Assembly: GCA_022840285.1 (NCBI GenBank)
Contig: JALHIE010000030.1
Span: forward strand, 1-48,680
Direction of reading: 5' to 3'
DNA length: 48,680 bases
From: Porphyromonadaceae bacterium
Lineage (GTDB): Bacteria; Bacteroidota; Bacteroidia; Bacteroidales; Dysgonomonadaceae
Positions 41,870-48,680 of this stretch are shown here, piece by piece. A program made the translations under genes and the position numbers. The notes under the pieces were generated by a model. The model did no database searches. It saw nothing but the letters and a program-made list of their open reading frames with translations, and was not told the DNA's origin. Position 1 is the first letter of the stretch, and every line of letters starts with the position of its first letter.

Positions 41870-43072
41870 TGAGGTATGTATTAAAACATTACATCTATGC
41901 TGTTTATAAATACCTGGAGAAATACCTTTTTTATTTTTAAACACCCGGTAGAAGGAACTTTCACTTGAAAATCCTGACATTTCCGCAATTTCTACAATTG
42001 AAAGTGAATTAGCTTGTTCCGGTGAACAAAGCAATTCTTCGGCATAATTGACCCGGTAACTGTTCACCAAATCACAAAAGTTGGTGTTGAGTTCTTCATT
42101 AACTACCTTTGATACGTAAGTACGGTTGGTTTTTAACAACAAAGAAACGTCGGAAATCTTTAGTTCTGGATTTTTAAAAATCTCCATTTTCTCCAACAAA
42201 TAGATCAAACGGTCCCGCAATGACTTCTGGTTGTCCATACCGGGAATATAATAATGAGCAACGGTTTTTTTACCAGTAAAGACCTTGCTTGATTCATACT
42301 CTTTTACATTTTGAGAAAAATGTTCAATGGTAAATCGTTGCATGTAGCTCACATAAGCGCTGAAAAAAATACAGACAGAATAAATAGCAAAAGATATATA
42401 AATAAGCCGGGGACGTGCAATAAAGTAGCTATTTCCAATACTGTTCGCCACCACCGAAACCAGTGATGCTAGCAATAATGCAGCAACAGCCCATTTTAGG
42501 GGAGTTAAATCTTTTCCTCCGAGGTTCGAGTAAAACGTCTTTACTTTTTTGTTGTACTTATCGATAAGCCTGAAACCAAAATAAACCGATAAAATGACCT
42601 GAACTGAAAACAGGACTTTAAAGAGGTGTTCACGCAAAATTTGCAAACGAACTAACCGGGGGTAAGGCTCATATCCACTTTTTTGATACATAATACCCTG
42701 TATAAATGATTCCATTTCTGCCGGTGTCATCAACAGGTAGATCACTGCGCTGTATATGGCCAGCAGAAAGGATGGTAAAGCAAGCCAGGACCACTTATAC
42801 TGTATCGCCGGATCCGTCGTCAATATCCTTATGTAATAGTAGTACAGTGGAAAGATAAGCAATGAAGTAAACACCCATATGCTGTCTAGCACGGTATATA
42901 ATTCATATTTATGATTGAAAAAAGCGGCATGAGCAATAAAGTTGACCAGTATAAAGATCAGTAGTAGGATAAAAAACTTTTTCGACCTGTTTTTTTGCTT
43001 ATCAATGAGCAGTAAAAATATCCAAAACACACATACAGCTGCGGGCAGGATAGTAAAAATAGGGTATAACAT
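41834..43072 (-). CDS. Membrane-bound AraC-family regulator
   Basis: 412 residues: six to seven transmembrane helices in the first 240 residues (starting PIFTILPAAVCVFWIFLLLI), then a linker and a C-terminal AraC HTH domain (about 290-395) with LKISDVSLLLKTNRTYVSKVVNEELNTNFCDLVNSYR and IVEIAEMSGFSSESSFYRVFKNKKGISPGIYK. The helices may sense an envelope signal directly. It is divergent from the fimbrial operon across a 680-bp control region and is the likely regulator of it. Its last 20 or so residues run past the usual end of the HTH domain into the 3' end of the neighbouring gene. Promoter: -33 at 43117-43120 and -7 at 43089-43096. Confidence 0.88.
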   Translation of the reverse strand: MLYPIFTILPAAVCVFWIFLLLIDKQKNRSKKFFILLLIFILVNFIAHAAFFNHKYELYTVLDSIWVFTSLLIFPLYYYYIRILTTDPAIQYKWSWLALPSFLLAIYSAVIYLLMTPAEMESFIQGIMYQKSGYEPYPRLVRLQILREHLFKVLFSVQVILSVYFGFRLIDKYNKKVKTFYSNLGGKDLTPLKWAVAALLLASLVSVVANSIGNSYFIARPRLIYISFAIYSVCIFFSAYVSYMQRFTIEHFSQNVKEYESSKVFTGKKTVAHYYIPGMDNQKSLRDRLIYLLEKMEIFKNPELKISDVSLLLKTNRTYVSKVVNEELNTNFCDLVNSYRVNYAEELLCSPEQANSLSIVEIAEMSGFSSESSFYRVFKNKKGISPGIYKQHRCNVLIHTSSLHTIHNTLHV

Positions 43073-43088
43073 GGCAACAAATTTAGGA

Positions 43089-43120
43089 CAAAATTAAAAA
43101 AAGAATCTATCTGCTGCAAA
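43089..43120 (-). promoter_or_regulatory. Promoter of the AraC-family regulator gene
   Basis: Minus strand: TTTG (43117-43120) and TAATTTTG (43089-43096), 20 nt apart. Transcription would start about 10 nt before the ATG. Confidence 0.6.
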
Positions 43121-43181
43121 TTTCATCTTCTTTTATTCTTTTATTTTTTACCGTTTGAGAATTTTTTTGACGATTTGGGAA

Positions 43182-43198
43182 TATTTTATGAAATAGGA
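43182..43198 (+). repeat. Copy 1 of a 17-mer near the AraC-gene promoter
   Basis: TATTTTATGAAATAGGA differs by one base from the copy at 43643-43659, 461 bp away. It lies 110 nt upstream of the AraC-type start. Confidence 0.6.
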
Positions 43199-43497
43199 AA
43201 AAAAGATTGTCTTCAAAAAAAGCTGTCAATTATGAAGAAAAAACATCAAGAATCTAATATATAAACAGTTGTGTTTTAACGGTCATTTTCGCTGATTTTC
43301 TCGAATGTGTCCTTTTTATTAAATATTTTGACTTTTTTTCGTTATCGGATTTGTATAAAAAGTTACTTTTTAACCTTGTCATTATCAGAAGTATGATTTT
43401 TTCATCACGCTCGTTTAGTCCAAATTTAACTTCCTGGAGTGTCTCAAAAGTGCAAAAAAAAGTCGTTTTAGTTATAACTTTTTCTTTTGGGCTATCC

Positions 43498-43505
43498 TAA
43501 TTTTG
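43498..43505 (+). promoter_or_regulatory. -7 box of the fimbrial operon
   Basis: TAATTTTG fits the consensus without a -33 TTTG at the right distance, as expected of an activator-dependent promoter. The leader to the DUF3575 start would be about 240 nt. Confidence 0.4.
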
Positions 43506-43567
43506 CATCAACAAAAAAATGAATTCTCAATAAAAAACCCTATTTAAAATTATTTAGACCTTTCCCG

Positions 43568-43583
43568 CCTTTATTCATAAAGG
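43568..43583. promoter_or_regulatory. Dyad in the fimbrial operon leader
   Basis: CCTTTAT and ATAAAGG form a perfect 7-bp dyad with a 2-nt centre. It could be an operator. Confidence 0.35.
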
Positions 43584-43641
43584 TAAAAAATAAGGTGACT
43601 AAAAGGGTTCATTTATGAGAAAAAAATGTGGAAAAGATACA

Positions 43642-43659
43642 CTATTTTATAAAATAGGA
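43642..43659. repeat. 16-bp perfect palindrome and copy 2 of the 17-mer
   Basis: CTATTTTATAAAATAG (43642-43657) is a perfect palindrome; TATTTTATAAAATAGGA (43643-43659) is the second copy of the 17-mer. It lies about 95 nt upstream of the DUF3575 start codon. Confidence 0.6.
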
Positions 43660-43750
43660 GATTTATCAGTCATTTATGAGTCCGAGAAATACAACTTTGT
43701 GTCTGTTTTTTGCAGCTTCACATATTTACAAACTCAATATTACAAATAAA

Positions 43751-44329
43751 ATGCTCAAGCATAATAAATTAATTCTGATTATAGTATTGATACTGGGAAC
43801 GTATCAATTACATGCCCAGACAGTCGGAGTCAAAACCAATTTCGCTCATTGGGCGGCAGCAGGTACACCAAATGTTGGTTTAGAATTTGCCCTTAATCGT
43901 AAGTACACACTCGAAGTAGGAGGAGGATTCAACCCTTTTGTATTTAACGACAACAAAAAAGCAAAACACTGGATTGTTCAGCCTGAGCTGAGGTATTGGC
44001 TTTGCGAAAGTTTCAACGGCCATTTTTTTGGATTGCATGCATTGGCAGGCGAATACAACATCGGCGGAATAGATATTCCAGTAGGTCGTTTATCCAATTT
44101 AAACGAATTCCGCTACGAAGGTTTTGCTTACGGAGCTGGCATCAGTTACGGGCATCAGTGGTTAATCTCACCCAGGTGGAATTTTGAGCTCAGCATCGGC
44201 GCAGGCTACGCTTACCTGACGTACGACAAGTTTACCTGTGTGAAGTGCGGAAGCAAAATATCCAGCGATACCCAAAACTATTTGGGTGTAACTAAAGCGG
44301 CAATATCCCTTATTTATCTTATAAAATAA
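43751..44329 (+). CDS. DUF3575 outer-membrane-like protein of the fimbrial operon
   Basis: 192 residues from the ATG at 43751, placed directly before a signal peptide (LILIIVLILGTYQLHAQ); the longer in-frame start at 43676 has no leader and is rejected. TVGVKTNFAHWAAAGTPNVGLEFAL and KYTLEVGGGFNPF begin the DUF3575 pattern. Strands rich in aromatic residues (WIVQPELRYWLCE, GHFFGLHALAGEYNIGG, EGFAYGAGISYGHQW) suggest a small beta-barrel. DUF3575 proteins regularly precede DUF3868/OmpA proteins and Mfa/FimA fimbrillins in Bacteroidetes, so an outer-membrane role in fimbrial assembly is likely. First gene of the operon; the stop is 4 nt before the next start. Confidence 0.82.
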   Translation: MLKHNKLILIIVLILGTYQLHAQTVGVKTNFAHWAAAGTPNVGLEFALNRKYTLEVGGGFNPFVFNDNKKAKHWIVQPELRYWLCESFNGHFFGLHALAGEYNIGGIDIPVGRLSNLNEFRYEGFAYGAGISYGHQWLISPRWNFELSIGAGYAYLTYDKFTCVKCGSKISSDTQNYLGVTKAAISLIYLIK

Positions 44330-44333
44330 AAAA

Positions 44334-45812
44334 ATGGAAGTACGTATGAAACGGAAAAGTATATACAGATTGCTTGTTACGATGACTGCCTTGTTCGTAA
44401 GCCATGAGGTAGTAACGGCTCAAGTCAACTACACGGATCAGATAGTTATTGAAAACCAGGCTATATCTAAGAAAGGGGGCGTAACAAGCGTGACCATGGA
44501 TATGAACCTCGACAACTTGAGGCTCAACAAAAATGATATGCTGATTATCACACCTGTAATAGTCTCCAATCAAAATGAAGTAGAATTAGAATCTATAGCC
44601 GTGAAAGGGACACTACGGAATAAAGTGCTCCAAAGGCCGTTTGAGTGGAATGGGAAAACACATCTTTCCATGCCGGTGGAAAAACAATTGGTGCGCCGGA
44701 ACGGTACGGCCCAGTCGATGCATTATACTGCCACCCTGCCATATTCGGACTGGCAACGAAATGCACGGTTGCTACTGAGAACGGAAGTAGTGGGTTGTGC
44801 CGATTGCTCGGACATGCAACCCGATAAATTGGTTTCGCAGAGGATCCTGGCCGACAAGTTCATTCCCGATTTCCGCATGTCGTATATCGTACCTCAAGTG
44901 GAAGAAGTAAAAGTGCGAAGCGAAATATTCAGCGCACACCTCAACTACATCGTGGGACGTTACGATTTACTGCCTGACTTCCAGAACAATGCTGAGCAAC
45001 TGGCCAGAGTAGACAGTGTAGTTCATGCACTGAAAGCCGATTCTGATCTCTCCATTACTAATTTCACTATCTCCGGCTATGCTTCCCCTGAAGACACGTA
45101 CGAGCGCAATATGCTCCTCTCTCAACGCCGTGCTGAAACGTTTGCCCGTTATATGGAGAAGAAATACGGCTATGCACGGGACCGGTTTAACGTACAGTGG
45201 TTCGGCGAAGACTGGGAAGGATTACGGAAAGCTGTTGAAGGTTCCTCTTTGACCGATAAAGAAGCTGTCCTTGACATTATCGACAACGTAGGTATAAACG
45301 AGGGCCGCGAAAAACGACTCATGGAGTTGAACGGCGGTTCAACTTACAGGCTCATGCTCAGTGAGTATTTTCCACCGCTTCGCCGCAACGATTATGAGGT
45401 GACGTTCGTTTCACGTACGTTTAACGTTGAGGAAGCCAAAGAACTTATTAAAACAAAACCTAAGGTATTAAGTCTCAATGAGATGTATCTGGTGGCCAAT
45501 ACCTATCCAGCAGATAGTCCGCAATACAGGGAAGTATTTGATATTGCCTGTCGAACTTTTCCCGATGCCGAAGTTGCCTGCTTAAACGCTGCTGTAGGTG
45601 AGTTACGTGCAAACAGGCCCGACGCAGCCTTGGCCTATCTGGAGCAGTATAACGAGAGCCCTGCAGCAATGAATCTGATGGGGGTAGCATATGCCCAAAA
45701 AAGAGATACTGCCCGAGCCAAACAATACTTCAACAGAGCTATTCAGGCAGGCAATGCCGATGCAGAGTACAACGCAAAACAACTCCAACAATATATAGAA
45801 GATAACTTGTAG
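44334..45812 (+). CDS. DUF3868/OmpA-like protein with TPR tail
   Basis: 492 residues. A signal peptide follows the second Met (MKRKSIYRLLVTMTALF), so translation may start at 44346 instead of 44334. Order: DUF3868 beta domain (about 30-190), OmpA-like peptidoglycan-binding domain (about 200-350; FTISGYASPEDTYERNMLLSQRRAETFARYM replaces the usual GHTD block), and a C-terminal TPR-like part (about 375-490, AALAYLEQYNESPAAMNLMGVAYAQ). It probably anchors the fimbrial assembly complex to the cell wall, comparable to PGN-type accessory proteins in Porphyromonas. Between the DUF3575 and fimA-like genes, 102 nt before the latter. Confidence 0.85.
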   Translation: MEVRMKRKSIYRLLVTMTALFVSHEVVTAQVNYTDQIVIENQAISKKGGVTSVTMDMNLDNLRLNKNDMLIITPVIVSNQNEVELESIAVKGTLRNKVLQRPFEWNGKTHLSMPVEKQLVRRNGTAQSMHYTATLPYSDWQRNARLLLRTEVVGCADCSDMQPDKLVSQRILADKFIPDFRMSYIVPQVEEVKVRSEIFSAHLNYIVGRYDLLPDFQNNAEQLARVDSVVHALKADSDLSITNFTISGYASPEDTYERNMLLSQRRAETFARYMEKKYGYARDRFNVQWFGEDWEGLRKAVEGSSLTDKEAVLDIIDNVGINEGREKRLMELNGGSTYRLMLSEYFPPLRRNDYEVTFVSRTFNVEEAKELIKTKPKVLSLNEMYLVANTYPADSPQYREVFDIACRTFPDAEVACLNAAVGELRANRPDAALAYLEQYNESPAAMNLMGVAYAQKRDTARAKQYFNRAIQAGNADAEYNAKQLQQYIEDNL

Positions 45813-45914
45813 ATGGCTTGAAAATGAGAGTCTTAAGAATAAACATTAAAAGTAAACAAACGTATTAAACAGATTAAATTAAACTAAATTATTCACTTTT
45901 TAAATTATCAACTT

Positions 45915-47114
45915 ATGAAAATCGGAAAATTATTTTTAGCAGGAATTGTAGCCTTGGGATTAGGGCTTACAGGATGTAACAACGACGACGTACCGGAACT
46001 GTCCGGTGAAAAGGAAGCTACCATCTCGATCAAGGTATTACCTTCCAGCAACGGCTCTTTACTACGTTCTACCGGCAATTTGAACGGTGACGGTGTTCTG
46101 GCAAAAGGATTGGCTCAAGAGAGCGCGATTGAATCCTTGGAGGTATGGATCTTCAAAGGCGATGTATTAGACGCCTATAAGAGTGCTGCCGCAGCTGAAG
46201 TAACTAAAATTGAAGCCCGCATCGGAGCCCGCACAGTGGTGGTTGTGGCCAATGCAGAGATTGGACAAAAGTACTCGAAAGCAGAACTTCTTGAGACAAT
46301 CAAGGGGTTGCCGGCTGATGTTGCTGGAAAAGGATTGGTCATGACGGCAGAACCGTTTGATGTAACTCTTGTAAAAGGCAATAACTATTACGGTTATACG
46401 GATGCAGAAGTAGCTGCTAAAACCGGCGAAAATAAAAACCATTTGGACGATGACAAAAAACCTCTTCCAATCACCCGTGTCAATGCCCGCGTAGCAATTG
46501 TTAGTGCTGTGTTGGATATGGCAAGTGTACCAGCTAACCAGAAAGTGGTATTCGATGCTTTGAAAGATGTGGAAGTGGCCATGTTTAACGTCCCGAAAGA
46601 AACAAAACTGTTTGGTAGCGATTTGGCTAAGAACGAGAACTATCTGTTTGGTGCAAAATGGGATTCACCGCTAAACACTTATGTGGGATCCGGCGTAACT
46701 GGTGCGACCGCCACAACCTCTTTGACTGACGCCGTAACCGACGCACTTCCGGTGGTTGACACCAATGCTCCCTATTACTATGTAAACGAAAGCAATGGAA
46801 CCCACAAGATGTTTATCGTGCTGCGTGCAAAAGTATACAAAAATAATGCTGTTGTTGAAACCGTGAAAGATTTGTATACCGATAACGAAGGGTACACTTA
46901 TTATCCCATTTGGATAAACGCTGCAGACAAAGGATATTCTTACGACCAAGGTTATGTGGCTGACGGAACGATCAAGCGCAATACTCAATACAACATTTCC
47001 CTTACCATCAAAGGATTGGGTAATCCCAATATCGATCCGGTTGACAAAGCATGGCTGGACGTAGCAGTGGCAGTAGAGGACTGGAAAGTTGTTGGACAAG
47101 GCGTAATCTGGTAA
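45915..47114 (+). CDS. fimA: FimA-like major fimbrillin
   Basis: 399 residues; lipoprotein leader with LGLTGC (Cys21). It resembles P. gingivalis FimA in several places: EATISIKVLPSSNGSL, SLEVWIFKGD, RTVVVVANAEIGQKYSKAELLETIKGL, GLVMTAEPFDVTLVKGNNYYGY, ITRVNARVAI, YTYYPIWIN and the end VAVAVEDWKVVGQGVIW (FimA: VAEWVLVGQNATW). Arg51 (SLLRSTG) is in the place of the arginine where a trypsin-like protease cuts FimA to expose the donor-strand groove. Such subunits are exported as lipoproteins, cleaved at the surface and polymerised by strand exchange (type V pili). The 102 nt upstream are AT-rich without a gene. Followed by two hairpins (47121-47180). Confidence 0.92.
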   Translation: MKIGKLFLAGIVALGLGLTGCNNDDVPELSGEKEATISIKVLPSSNGSLLRSTGNLNGDGVLAKGLAQESAIESLEVWIFKGDVLDAYKSAAAAEVTKIEARIGARTVVVVANAEIGQKYSKAELLETIKGLPADVAGKGLVMTAEPFDVTLVKGNNYYGYTDAEVAAKTGENKNHLDDDKKPLPITRVNARVAIVSAVLDMASVPANQKVVFDALKDVEVAMFNVPKETKLFGSDLAKNENYLFGAKWDSPLNTYVGSGVTGATATTSLTDAVTDALPVVDTNAPYYYVNESNGTHKMFIVLRAKVYKNNAVVETVKDLYTDNEGYTYYPIWINAADKGYSYDQGYVADGTIKRNTQYNISLTIKGLGNPNIDPVDKAWLDVAVAVEDWKVVGQGVIW

Positions 47115-47120
47115 ACTATC

Positions 47121-47180
47121 CACAGTAACCACACTGTGCCCGCAAAACATACCCGCGGCAGGAGTGATACCTGTTGCGGG
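47121..47180 (+). promoter_or_regulatory. Tandem RNA hairpins between fimA and the next gene
   Basis: Hairpin 1: CACAGT (47121-47126) with ACTGTG (47133-47138). Hairpin 2: CCCGCGGCAGG (47152-47162) with CCTGTTGCGGG (47170-47180), an 11-bp stem including two G-U pairs and a 7-nt loop. There is no U-tract, so a mRNA stabiliser or processing/attenuation element is more likely than full termination. Confidence 0.7.
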
Positions 47181-47209
47181 AACAAGAAGAAACTATAAAA
47201 CAACAAAAG

Positions 47210-48136
47210 ATGAATAGCACGAACAAATACAGCTTTATACTTGTAGCAGTATTGCTGACAGTAATGCTGAGCAGTTGCCTGAAAGAAGACTTGTCGGTAT
47301 GTCCACGCCCGTTCCAGATAACTGTTAAGGTAGTGGATGCCGACGGAAATGACATCACTGAATCGGGAGATGTTGAGCAAGTGATTATGTTTGTGTTCGA
47401 CGAGGAGGAAAAGATATTCAAGAGCTTCTATCTCTCCGCCAGCGAGGTGAAACAGCGTAAGGCATTGCAGATTGTGATGGATTATCCCGGCCACTCTTTA
47501 CTCAAGTTTGTCGCTTGGGGCAACCTGGATGAAAACGTCGACTATTCGAATATAAGCGACGTAAAAGAACTGAAAGACCTCTACGTGAGGCTGAGATCAG
47601 CGGATTCCGAACAAACAGATCAACGCATGGCGTATTCGCCCAGTGATCTTTTCTACGGAACCATCAGCGTACCGGTAGAGTATGGAGGAACAACATCCGG
47701 CACATCGCATGTGTTGGAAATCACCCGAAAAACCGCAGGAGTAACCATTACCTCCCTAAACTTGAAGCAATGGAACGGCAATGGGGAAGGCTCCTACTCC
47801 TATTCAGTGCGCGAATCGCTCGATACCTATGACATGAACGGCAACCTGACAGGAACTCGTTCTTTTTACTCGCCGCCGGCAACATTTAACAAAAACGGCA
47901 ATTTCGTAGCACCCATTTTCTATATTTTTCCTGCGGCATTTGGAAAATCGATAGTGGTGGACATTCTTTATAACGGGGAGGTGATCTTCACGGCCGACAG
48001 GGACAGCATGGGAAAACCGTTCAATGCGGAGGTAGGCCGGACACTGAACATCCTTATCGATTTCAAGGCAACATTAAGCATCAATGTCAATGTCACTCCT
48101 TGGAATCAAGTCTTCCAGTACGTAGAATATCTATAA
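47210..48136 (+). CDS. FimB/Mfa2-family fimbrial subunit lipoprotein
   Basis: 308 residues from the ATG at 47210, just before the leader NKYSFILVAVLLTVMLSSC (Cys22 or so); an upstream TTG in frame (47174) is inside the hairpin and is rejected. LSVCPRPFQITVKVVDADGNDIT and VEQVIMFVFDEEEKIFKSF match the Mfa2/FimB fold, which holds the fimbria to the outer membrane and limits its length. The C-terminal part (VVDILYNGEVIF, RTLNILIDFKATLSINVNVTPWNQV) is the usual second beta domain. The stop is 10 nt before the next gene. The anchor role is inferred from family and place. Confidence 0.85.
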   Translation: MNSTNKYSFILVAVLLTVMLSSCLKEDLSVCPRPFQITVKVVDADGNDITESGDVEQVIMFVFDEEEKIFKSFYLSASEVKQRKALQIVMDYPGHSLLKFVAWGNLDENVDYSNISDVKELKDLYVRLRSADSEQTDQRMAYSPSDLFYGTISVPVEYGGTTSGTSHVLEITRKTAGVTITSLNLKQWNGNGEGSYSYSVRESLDTYDMNGNLTGTRSFYSPPATFNKNGNFVAPIFYIFPAAFGKSIVVDILYNGEVIFTADRDSMGKPFNAEVGRTLNILIDFKATLSINVNVTPWNQVFQYVEYL

Positions 48137-48146
48137 ATTCGAGACA

Positions 48147-48680
48147 ATGAAAAAAACAGCATATCCATTCAGCTTACAGGCAATTGTCGCTATAACAGTA
48201 CTTATGGCCTTATTGACATCATGCCTCTCCGACGACCTGACGGTAGACGAAGAACCGGGTATTATAGTCGTGTCACTTGATGGAGTGACAACTCGTGCAG
48301 CTGGCGATCCCCTCTTTACCGGCGATGAAGCTATCGATAAGGTGCGTGTCTTTGTGTTCGCAGGTGAATACGTTGAGAAAAACAAGTTTTATACATCCGG
48401 AAACAGTGATTTTGTTAATCCTTTTGTGTTGGAAGTAGCCACGGGCAACAAAGAGGTTTATGTAGTGGCCAATGAGAGTAGTGCACTGACTCCTGTGTTG
48501 GAATCCATCACCACTAAAACCGGACTGATGGAAATACTTGGCGATCAGATCAGCGCACCGCTGACACTTCCACTTTTGATGACTGGAAAATCCGTGGGTG
48601 TGTCGGTTGCCAACATAGAGGATCCCTTAAGAAACAATACTTCCGTCACCCTTACACGGGTAGCGGCAAAAATAAGCCTG
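48147..48680 (+). CDS. Fimbrial lipoprotein (accessory/tip type), cut by window end
   Basis: 178 codons visible, continuing beyond the window. Lipoprotein leader (VLMALLTSC), then an Mfa/FimA-like N-terminal domain: PGIIVVSLDGVTTRAAGDPLF, DKVRVFVFAGEYVEKN, KEVYVVANESSALTPVLESI, LLMTGKSVGVSVAN and VTLTRVAAKISL. The VVAN and TRVAAKI blocks correspond to VVAN and ITRVNARVAI of the fimA-like protein, so it belongs to the same superfamily and is probably a minor or tip subunit. An Arg in TTRAAG may again be a cleavage site. The C-terminal half is not in view, so the subfamily is open. Confidence 0.82.
   Translation, partial: MKKTAYPFSLQAIVAITVLMALLTSCLSDDLTVDEEPGIIVVSLDGVTTRAAGDPLFTGDEAIDKVRVFVFAGEYVEKNKFYTSGNSDFVNPFVLEVATGNKEVYVVANESSALTPVLESITTKTGLMEILGDQISAPLTLPLLMTGKSVGVSVANIEDPLRNNTSVTLTRVAAKISL

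Larger units (their letters stand above)
43073..43750. other. 680-bp AT-rich control region between araC-type gene and fimbrial operon
   Basis: No protein-coding pattern is seen. It contains the AraC-gene promoter, two near-identical 17-mers (43182-43198 and 43643-43659), one of them inside a 16-bp palindrome, a 7-bp dyad at 43568-43583, and a -7 box at 43498-43505. The repeated CATTTATGAG before 43620 and 43680 is also noted. Confidence 0.6.

Noticed and set aside
1..48680. CRISPR array, rRNA genes, prophage, integrase or insertion sequence
   Set aside because: No regularly spaced direct repeats, rRNA sequence, or transposase or phage genes were seen on either strand.

Overview
The window looks like chromosome from a Bacteroidetes bacterium, most likely of the Dysgonomonadaceae/Porphyromonadaceae type (Proteiniphilum, Petrimonas or a relative; this genus guess is an inference). 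The reasons are Bacteroidetes-type promoters (TAnnTTTG at -7, TTTG at -33) before many genes, stacked lipoprotein glycosidases of families GH78 and GH106, a mammalian-type glutaminyl cyclase, a NigD-like lipoprotein, and a FimA/Mfa-type fimbrial operon.

Left third (1-24056): a broken patB-like C-S lyase gene and a DUF3316 gene come first. A large alpha-L-rhamnoside locus follows. Five minus-strand genes with 22-42 nt gaps encode a GH78, a double GH78-GH78 protein, a GH106, a short GH78-like enzyme and another GH78. A GntR/UTRA regulator lies upstream, then a divergent operon of an MFS transporter and an AraA/FucI-type ketol isomerase whose genes overlap by 4 nt, and a sixth GH78 gene converges on it. 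No SusC/SusD pair is present. The apparent plan is periplasmic or surface release of L-rhamnose (or a related deoxysugar), uptake by the MFS carrier and isomerisation inside. A dyad fitting the GntR-family operator consensus overlaps the regulator's own -7 box.

Middle (24230-39776): housekeeping genes. On the minus strand a tight operon runs PASTA protein - RluD - Ddl - acyltransferase - NigD-like lipoprotein, and rpmH stands alone with its own terminator. On the plus strand come tRNA-Glu(TTC) with rpsT, a Dabb protein, then gyrB - LD-carboxypeptidase - K+/H+ antiporter - glutaminyl cyclase - sufE - dcp, ended by a clear terminator, then an RRM RNA-binding protein and tsaB.

Right part (39777-48680): accessory surface functions. 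A 178-bp segment bounded by a perfect 14-bp inverted repeat carries a promoter-like box that faces a frameshifted small lipoprotein, so it may be an invertible promoter. A Cys-rich secreted lipoprotein, a membrane-bound AraC-type regulator and a 680-bp AT-rich control region follow. Then comes a fimbrial operon: DUF3575, DUF3868/OmpA, FimA-like major fimbrillin, FimB/Mfa2-like subunit, and a further fimbrial lipoprotein cut by the window end. A strong intercistronic hairpin sits just after fimA.

A recurring oddity is that four genes (patB-like, LD-carboxypeptidase, tsaB, small lipoprotein) appear to carry short deletions, three of them out of frame. At least one affects a gene that is usually essential, so either the assembly has local errors or the strain is decaying these genes.
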